A stretch of 64,000 bases of DNA. Origin: Membranipora membranacea. Its lineage: Eukaryota > Bryozoa > Gymnolaemata > Cheilostomatida > Membraniporidae. The stretch covers positions 36,082,001 to 36,146,000 of the forward strand of contig OU612065.1 in the NCBI GenBank assembly GCA_914767715.1. Reading direction: 5' to 3'. This document shows, piece after piece, positions 58,301 to 64,000 of the stretch; the stretch's first letter is position 1; each line of letters opens with the position of its first letter. The translations under genes were made by a program, and so were the position numbers. The notes below the pieces were generated by a model. It had not been told where the DNA came from, made no database searches, and worked only from the letters and a program-made list of their open reading frames with translations.

Positions 58301-61300
58301 GTTTTGGTTATAACTAATTCTGATACCACCACAATATAGAAAACATAGCTTATATTCTGGACAGACAGGTTCCCGGGAGATTATGACTTAAAAATCGTCT
58401 ATCAATCATCATTCTATCTCCTTGTTACAGTATGAGAACACTAACCAGTATAGAGGAAGTGAGCATATCCTGGAATAGGAATCTGAAATCCTTACCAGAC
58501 TGGATTGGAGAACTCACGAGTCTTAAGAAGCTATATGTGACTCAGTGTGGCCTCACTCACCTACCTAACAGGTATGTGAACACTATGATTACATTATTCT
58601 CAATAATAGTTTTTACTTCAGTGTCTTTATTAGTGACTCTAAATGCAATTTTATATCACTGATCTTGTACTTTTAATACAATATTGGCTTCAATTAACAT
58701 GCCTGAAACCCAGCAACAATATGATAATAGGATATGATATTAACTCATGACTTCTTGAGCGTGGAGAATTTTACAAATATACATTGATTAATGTTATATA
58801 GCTACATAATATTTGCAGTTTTCGTTTCTGCTGGGTAGTATTCATCAGTGGTAGCAGTTGATTTTTTTTTTAAATTTGGATATAAATTAAAAAGTCACGA
58901 ACATAACAGAAGCAACATTGTTGCAAATAAATAGTCTGGTTGCAGTGTACTTGAAAAATAACAAGCTTTATTAAATACACCCAAAATTGATTTGAGAAAC
59001 TAAGAGACACTTTGTGATCAAGATACACTGATATCATAAACTGGTAATATTCACAAGTCGAGAGAACTTAACAAATAAGTATTAAGTGTGCGATAGTGTC
59101 GCAACATATATCTCAATGATGTTAACCTCTTTTTGGCTGTTGTGCCTTGTAAGTATATCATTTGATCCCAGAGGTTTATCCCTGAAATTGTTTGTGATGC
59201 ATTCATAATAGTCATAGTCATAGTCATAATAGTCTGAACTCTGTCAACTTTAAGTATGAGCAAGGATTCAAACTGTTCCCACAGACAAGGTTTCCATTTT
59301 CAATGCTGTATCTTAGTTTTAATCCATGAGAAATTCAGCTTCAGTTATAATGAGTAAGAAGCAACTTGTATGCCCACTTTTAAAAGACCCAGTGAGGGGG
59401 CTTGGGGATGCAAGTTAACATCTAGAGATTGAGTCCACCACATTTGAGAACATAGTTATTCACTTATAAGCCAGGCAAGGCAGTAGAATAATGTGTAGTC
59501 GATTTCATTGCTCAGAAATTATCTATCCCCTTGAGTTAATCCTGCCAATCCATCGTAGGTTGCCGATGGTCTTATGCATAAATTTTCTTTCTGGTCGAAA
59601 CTACCAGTTGTGTTGTTCTTTGGGACGGGTGTTAGCATAAATTAATTTTTTTGTGTGCTTTTACCCCACTTGGAAACTATAACAAAAAAAATTATCCTTT
59701 AATAATCAATTGCACTCAGAAATGATGGTGGTGGAATATTCACCACAAAATAGACAAAAAATGAGCGCAGTCAACATCAAATAACTCGTAACTTTATGTA
59801 TTAGATATGAATTATAATTTTTTTTACAAAATCTCCCAAAATTGATACTTCTTATAATTGAGATTACTTACAAATTTAGCAGTAGGAAACCAGATAATAT
59901 ACACATCGGATCATATGGGTTGGGGCGTTAGCATAAATTCATTTTTTTGCGTGCTTTTACCTCAGTTTGAAACTGTAAGAAAAAAATTATCTTTTAATAA
60001 TCAATTGCACTCAGAAATGATGGTGGTGAAATATCCACCTCAAAATAAACAAAAAATGAACGCAGTCAACATCAAATAACTCGTAACTTAATGTATTAGA
60101 TATGAATTATGATTTTTTTTCTTTACAATATTTCCCAAAATTGGTACTTCTTATAATTGAGATTACTTACAAATTTAGCAGGAGGAAACCAAATAATAGA
60201 CACATCGGATTATATATACTTATAAACTTATATTTGTGTATAAGAGAGCATAAAACATGTTAACCTCACTTAGTTATTCTACTTGTTGCAGTATGAGAAC
60301 ACTAACCAATATAGAGGAAGTGAATATATCCGAGAATGAGGAACTGAAATCCTTACCAGACCGGATTGGAGAACTCACGAGTCTTAAGAAGCTAGATGTG
60401 TCTAGATGTGGCCTCACTCACCTGCCTGACAGGTAAGTTATTATTATGATTTCATTTTTCTCAATAATAATTCTTACATCAGTGCCTTCATCAGTGATAA
60501 AATGACTCTTCATGTGATTTTAGATCTGTCAAAGGAAGTTTACAATATGTTTATAATATCATTTAAAACTTTGATACTGGTAGGTATAAAACTATGTAAA
60601 AACCTTTCTGTCTTAATAATTGGCATCATGTATGAGTTTCCGATAAAAGAGTAGCACTGGTTCAGAATATGAGTAACATATTCTGATAAAATTGTAAGCA
60701 GTATTTTCATTCCTATTACACATTAAAACTCGGCATAAGAAAATTAGGAAGCAGTTTCTCTATATTACCCTGGGTAAAGCAGTATAACCTTGTCCTGAAC
60801 CTTCTATAGATATAATGAGTGTTCTAATGCCACTATAGGTTGCAGCTAAAATATGTACATAAATACTCCACTAAACGAGATAAACCTGACAGTCCAACTC
60901 TAGAATTAAATTGGGGTGGTTGATACTGGACATTGGCAAAATAAGGCATGTAATTCCCAGGGGTTCATGGCTTAGCTAGTAGAGACTACCTGGAGTTAGT
61001 AGATTTTTTTTAATTCAGTATTGTGATCTACAGGCATCGACACACAGACATCAATTTAGTCTATTAGTCATGTTGTGATCACATGATCTGTAGACCATAG
61101 AATAAAATCGGACAACTCTTATTCTATTTCGAATTCACAATTATTGCAATTTATTTTTGAGTTGTCCTCTTTTTCCTCATGGATTTACCCTGGCTGTCCC
61201 CTCTCCCCAGGCCAGGCCAAGGCTTCCCTTTGTGGAACAGAAAGATTATGGGAGAGTAATTTCTAACTCTTATTGGACTTGATTATTACATTTAAACAAC

Positions 61301-62491
61301 AATTAAATGTTTTAAATCTCCAGCATGTTCATAACGAGGGATCAGTTCTCAACTACAGTAGTGTATGAAACAGTATTTTAGTTCCATTCAGTAAAACCTC
61401 ATTTGATGTAAATCATGTAATCATCCTTACCAGACTGGATTGGAGAACTCACAAGTCTTAAGATGCTAGAAGTAAATCATCTAATAATCTGTGGGCTGAA
61501 CAATTTGTTTTGGTTATAACCAATTCTGATACCACCACAATATAGAAAACATAGCTTATATTCTGGACAGACAGGTTCCCGGGAGATTATGACTTAAAAA
61601 TCATCTATCAATCATCATTCTATCTCCTTGTTACAGCATGAGATCACTAACCAGCATAGAGGAAATGGATATATCATTTTATGAGCTGGAATCCTTACCA
61701 GACTGGATTGGAGAACTCACGAGTCTTAAGAAGCTAGATGTGTCTCAGTGTTGCCTCACTCACCTACCTAACAGGTATGTGAACACTATGATTCCATTAT
61801 TCTCAATAAAAGTTTTTACTTCAGTATCTTTATTAGTGACTCTAAATGCAATTTTAGATCACTAATCTTGTACTTTTAATACAATATTGGCTTCAATTAG
61901 CATGCCTGAAACCCAGCAACAATATGATAATAGGATATGATATTAACTAATGACTTCTTGAGTGTGGAGAATTTTACAGACTGATATACATTGATTAATG
62001 TAATATGGCTACATAATATTTTCCCTTTGTGGAACAGAAAGATTATAGGAGAGTAATTTCTAACTCTTATTGGACTTGATTATTACATTTTAACAACAAT
62101 TAAATGTTTTAAATCTCCAGCATGTTCATAACGAGGGATCAGTTCTTAACTACAGTAGTGTATAAAACAGTATTTTAGTTTCATTCAGTAAAACCTCATT
62201 TGATGTAAATCATGTAATCATCCATGGGCTGAACAATTTTGTTTTGGTTATAACTAATTCTTATTGGACAGCATTACAACTCTGATAAATTTGAAGATTA
62301 TGATATTATGACATTAGAGAATCACAGGGGACTAGAGACATTACCTGATGGTATCGGGGGGGGGGGGGGGGGTTGGACTCAAGAGTCTCAGAGAGTTATC
62401 TATAGTTGAGTGTCCTATCAGACACATACCTGAGAGGTCATTATATACTGAGTCACTCGGGACTATGATGACTGTATGTGGATATTCTTAG
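52385..62491 (+). CDS. Leucine-rich-repeat protein gene, multi-exon, tandemly expanded
   Basis: Start ATG at 52385: exon 52385-52499 (MDPPPKYSAKRRRLNPQGAE, basic and probably disordered), then 53430-53658 (YYRIWYRDDSEPDIDKIPYT and SISGDIPPVLSQIAPHLKAV), then five cassette exons at 55477, 56935, 58431, 60292 and 61637, each with two LRRs of the LPDWIGELTSLKKLxVSxC type, then a terminal exon 62272-62491 ending CPIRHIPERSLYTESLG..GYS and TAG. The first junction is phase 1; all cassette junctions are phase 2, so any number can be joined in frame. No signal peptide or membrane segment is visible; a cytosolic or nuclear ligand- or partner-binding LRR protein is the plain reading. The terminal exon is out of frame as given because of a G17 run. 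The locus may hold more than one gene; another cassette follows at 63415. Confidence 0.8.
53430..53658 (+). CDS. LRR gene exon 2 (N-terminal capping segment)
   Basis: The acceptor TTCACAG precedes, and A|AG joins exon 1 in frame. It reads PYTPEHRRFTLEELISATQD and then two degenerate repeats (LTVTHMSISGDIPPVLSQIA, LKAVKIRDITYYDQLE). It ends GAGAA|GTAAGT in phase 2, exactly what every cassette exon needs. Confidence 0.8.
53960..54056 (+). pseudogene. Chimeric LRR pseudo-exon
   Basis: The first about 25 bases (CATTACAACTCTAATAAAT) match the start of the terminal exon at 62,272. From 53,986 the sequence matches the second half of a cassette exon (CTCACAAGTCTTAAGAAGCT ... CTGCCTAACTG). The join removes half a cassette and introduces TAA codons, a relic of unequal recombination between exon types. 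Confidence 0.7.
54480..54630 (+). mobile_element. Non-LTR retrotransposon reverse-transcriptase scrap
   Basis: The frame reads LELNGVEIDCCDNVKYLGVL then FDNKLRLKNHVNNV, a pattern (VKYLGVxxDxKLxxxxHV) typical of the thumb region after the catalytic core in LINE reverse transcriptases. It ends in TGA. A shortened copy at about 57,538-57,615 stops at YLGVL, with about 60 bases removed. Confidence 0.7.
54740..54868. mobile_element. Hairpin MITE, copy in LRR unit I
   Basis: TTACATGCCTTACTTTACCA and CAATGTCCAGTATCAACC pair with GGTTGATACTGGACATTG and ATAAGGCATGTAAGTCC across a GTTTTTGGG centre. AGCCATGGGC / GCTCATGGGC words extend the arms outward. Confidence 0.85.
55477..55617 (+). CDS. LRR cassette exon 1 (47 codons, phase 2/2)
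   Basis: Reads MRALTSIEEMDISSNTELKS and LPDWIGELTSLKKLNVSKCC, ending THLPN. CTTGTTACAG acceptor, GTATGTG donor. 141 bases. Confidence 0.88.
56935..57075 (+). CDS. LRR cassette exon 2
   Basis: Reads VKTLTSIEEVSISWNRNLKS and LPAWIGELTSLKKIDVSRCG, ending THLPN. The first codon is GTC instead of ATG, so it can only be an internal exon. GTTGCAG acceptor, GTACATA donor. 141 bases. Confidence 0.85.
57697..57822. mobile_element. Hairpin MITE, copy in LRR unit II
   Basis: Nearly identical to 54,740-54,868, including the CGCGTGTTTTTGGGGTG centre, and placed at the same offset before a cassette exon. It was therefore copied by segmental duplication rather than by independent insertion. Confidence 0.85.
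58431..58571 (+). CDS. LRR cassette exon 3
   Basis: Reads MRTLTSIEEVSISWNRNLKS and LPDWIGELTSLKKLYVTQCG. CTTGTTACAG acceptor and GTATGTG donor, with introns almost identical to those of cassette 1. 141 bases. Confidence 0.88.
58572..60291. other. LRR intron with duplicated AT-rich blocks
   Basis: The block TAGACAAAAAATGA(A/G)CGCAG, with its flanks, occurs at 56.7 kb, 59.75 kb and again about 300 bases later at 60.05 kb, so the last intron carries an extra local tandem copy of about 300 bases (59,640-59,915 vs 59,925-60,215). Confidence 0.7.
60292..60432 (+). CDS. LRR cassette exon 4
   Basis: Reads MRTLTNIEEVNISENEELKS and LPDRIGELTSLKKLDVSRCG, ending THLPD. GTTGCAG acceptor, GTAAGTT donor. 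The acceptor context matches cassette 2, showing an alternating two-type pattern. 141 bases. Confidence 0.87.
60905..60970. pseudogene. Half-deleted hairpin MITE, copy in LRR unit III
   Basis: Only the right arm (GGTTGATACTGGACATTGGC ... GGCATGTAATTCCC) remains, directly joined to the stretch that precedes the LINE scrap in the other units. The left arm and the reverse-transcriptase piece are deleted. Confidence 0.75.
61423..61470 (+). pseudogene. Cassette-exon scrap
   Basis: ATCCTTACCAGACTGGATTG followed by GAGAACTCACAAGTCTTAAG copies the middle of a cassette exon inside the intron upstream of cassette 5. It has no splice sites. Confidence 0.75.
61637..61774 (+). CDS. LRR cassette exon 5 (46 codons)
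   Basis: Reads MRSLTSIEEMDISFYELESL then PDWIGELTSLKKLDVSQCCL. One codon is missing relative to the others (138 bases), in frame, at the variable position after DIS. GTTACAG acceptor, GTATGTG donor. Confidence 0.87.
62272..62491 (+). CDS. LRR gene terminal exon, interrupted by a G17 tract
   Basis: The acceptor TTATTGGACAG precedes. The start in phase 2 reads ITTLINLK. Further on, another frame reads IMTLENHRGLETLPDGIGG, and after a run of 17 G (62,356-62,372) a third reads VGLKSLRELSIVECPIRHIP then ERSLYTESLGTMMTVCGYS and TAG at 62,489-62,491. The last part is a good C-terminal LRR. Two frame changes, one of them at the G-run, suggest base-count errors or decay. Confidence 0.65.
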
Positions 62492-63414
62492 TTCAGATCA
62501 GCATACTTTTCTACACACAAATCCCTGTCTTTGTAATCTGATAGAGTTTATGTTGAGGCTGGGCAACATCGAAAGATATCTTTACCTCAATCCAGGATAA
62601 TAGAATTTACCAATTGCTGTTCAAATACTGACTAGTCAAAATAAGTTGGAAGTATATTTAATAATAATATTGATTGCACTGATTGTTAGATTTTTGGCAA
62701 AATTTTAAATCTAAGCTTATCTCGAAGATTTCAAGAATCAAAACTTGGTAATTTTTCAATCCCAGACGTCGAACATGCCTCTTCCGCACCCTCCCATGTG
62801 CCAAGGACTTGCTGCCCTAAATAACTGCCAAGTTGTCTAGAACCCCAACAAAATTTAGTATTTAACAACAAAATTAGTTTGGAGCCCTGGTCATGAATGG
62901 TACATTTCACATCCATGACACAATAACCATATATAACCAAGGAGTCCTTTCTCCTCTTCCCTATTACTTGCATTTCATTGTCGAGCTTCCCTTCACTCAA
63001 TCCTGCTTTGCGAATTCATTGTGTCACTACTGGGATTTTAACCAGTAACCTGCTAACCATTAACTATTATTCCATATGGGCATTCATATTAATAGTACCA
63101 TTTTTTAACCCTGTTTTTGCATGGAAGGCAACTTCATTATTTTTAGCAGAGTACGTGTACCAGCAACTTTTTTCTCTCAACTTTTGCAGTTAGTGATAGA
63201 TACCAATCAGTCAATCAAAACTCCACGCTGCAACCAGCTGTGTAATCATAGATGATGAATAAATAGCATTGAAAATAGAATATTAATTAGTTTGATTAGA
63301 AGTGCTGATACTACCACAATATAGAAAACATAGCCTTTATTCTGGACAGACAGGTTTCTGGGAGATTATGAAGTAAAAACATCTATCAATCATCATTCTA
63401 TCTCCTTGTTACAG
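62492..63414. other. Interval between the LRR terminal exon and the next cassette
   Basis: It holds no recognisable coding sequence. The last about 110 bases (from 63,310) match the intron sequence preceding other cassettes (GACAGACAGGTTTCTGGGAG). Confidence 0.5.
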
Positions 63415-63555
63415 TATGAGAACACTAACCAGTATAGAGGAAGTGAATATATCTAGGAATAGGAATCTGAAATCCTTACCAGACTGGATTGGAGAACTCA
63501 CGAGTCTTAAGAAGCTAGATGTGTCTGGTTGTGGCCTCACTCACCTACCTGACAG
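63415..63555 (+). CDS. LRR cassette exon 6, beyond the terminal exon
   Basis: Reads MRTLTSIEEVNISRNRNLKS and LPDWIGELTSLKKLDVSGCG, ending THLPD. 141 bases, phase 2/2, GTTACAG acceptor and GTATGTG donor. It lies downstream of a stop-bearing terminal exon, so it belongs to a second gene copy or to an alternative transcript. A 20-base scrap (CTCACCTGCCTGATAGGTAT) follows at about 63,741. Confidence 0.85.
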
Positions 63556-64000
63556 GTATGTGAACACTATGATTACATTATTCTCAATAATAGTTTTTAC
63601 TTCAGTGTCTTTATTAGTGACTCTAAATGCAATTTTAGATCACTCATCTTGTACTTTTAATACAATATTGGCTTCAATTAGCATGCCTGAAACCCAGCAA
63701 CAATATGATAATAGGATATGATATTAACTAATTCACTCACTCACCTGCCTGATAGGTATGTAAACATCATGATTTCATTAATATCAATAATACTTCTTAC
63801 ATCAATGTCTTCATTAGTGATCAAGTGTCTACAAATACGATTTTAGATCTATCAAAGGTAGTTTACAGTTGTTCAAAAAGGCTATGTCTTTATAATGGCA
63901 TATCATTTAAAACTTTGATACTGGTAGGTATAAAACTATGTAAAATTCTTTCTGTTTTAATATCTGGTATCCTGTATGAGTTTCTGATCAAAGGGTTGCA

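Overview
This is intron-rich, AT-rich eukaryotic DNA. Every recognisable protein is split into short exons with canonical GT..AG borders, often GTAAGT or GTATGT donors. The protein content is that of an invertebrate metazoan: a SMARCA4/BRG1-type chromatin remodeller, a PIF1-like helicase, a tandem leucine-rich-repeat exon array, hAT and other DDE transposase remnants, a Ty3/gypsy fragment, a LINE reverse-transcriptase scrap, tRNA-derived SINEs and many hairpin (MITE-like) repeats. A sponge or another early-branching animal seems plausible from the LRR style and compact exons, but the sequence alone does not prove it.

Layout. (1) 1-7,479, minus strand: 14 exons of a SMARCA4/BRG1 homologue, from the HSA domain through the Snf2 ATPase to the start of the C-terminal helicase motifs. 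The gene runs off the left edge, and no N-terminal (QLQ) exons were found upstream. (2) 8,089-9,069, minus: a truncated hAT/DUF4371-type gene. (3) About 10,131-13,209, minus: a decayed multi-exon DDE transposase gene carrying a GDGRHDSPGH motif. (4) 13,956-18,205: a SINE, hairpin elements and the left arm (14.76-17.77 kb) of a large inverted duplication. (5) 18,358-18,666: a 45-bp minisatellite open on both strands. (6) 20,968-24,243, plus: a small phase-0 Ser/Pro-rich gene of unknown function. (7) 25.6-27.4 kb: a satellite of about 430 bp. (8) 27,966-31,188, minus: a gene with a CRHG...CPAK zinc-binding-like pattern. (9) 31.5-31.9 kb: a gypsy RNase H fragment. (10) 36.25-39.51 kb: the right arm of the inverted duplication. 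(11) 39,858-45,527: a 5.67-kb element with terminal inverted repeats built from a palindromic TAATGCGCATTA motif, with a related 16-bp minisatellite and possible exons inside. (12) 46,061-48,216, plus: a PIF1-like helicase pseudogene. (13) 52,385-63,555, plus: an LRR gene or gene cluster in which a 47-codon, phase-2/2 exon holding two LRRs is repeated about every 1.3-1.9 kb inside a higher-order duplication of about 3 kb.

The genes do not form a pathway; this is one housekeeping locus followed by a repeat-rich region and a lineage-specific LRR expansion. Several coding exons (SMARCA4, transposase, LRR terminal exon) need a single extra base to keep frame. Many of these gaps lie in or next to short homopolymers, so draft-assembly base errors are a real alternative to pseudogenisation. 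In-frame TAG, TGA and TAA codons in SMARCA4, the transposase and PIF1 are harder to explain that way. The two most notable structural features are the 3-kb inverted duplication that brackets about 18.5 kb, and the phase-symmetric LRR exon cassette array.
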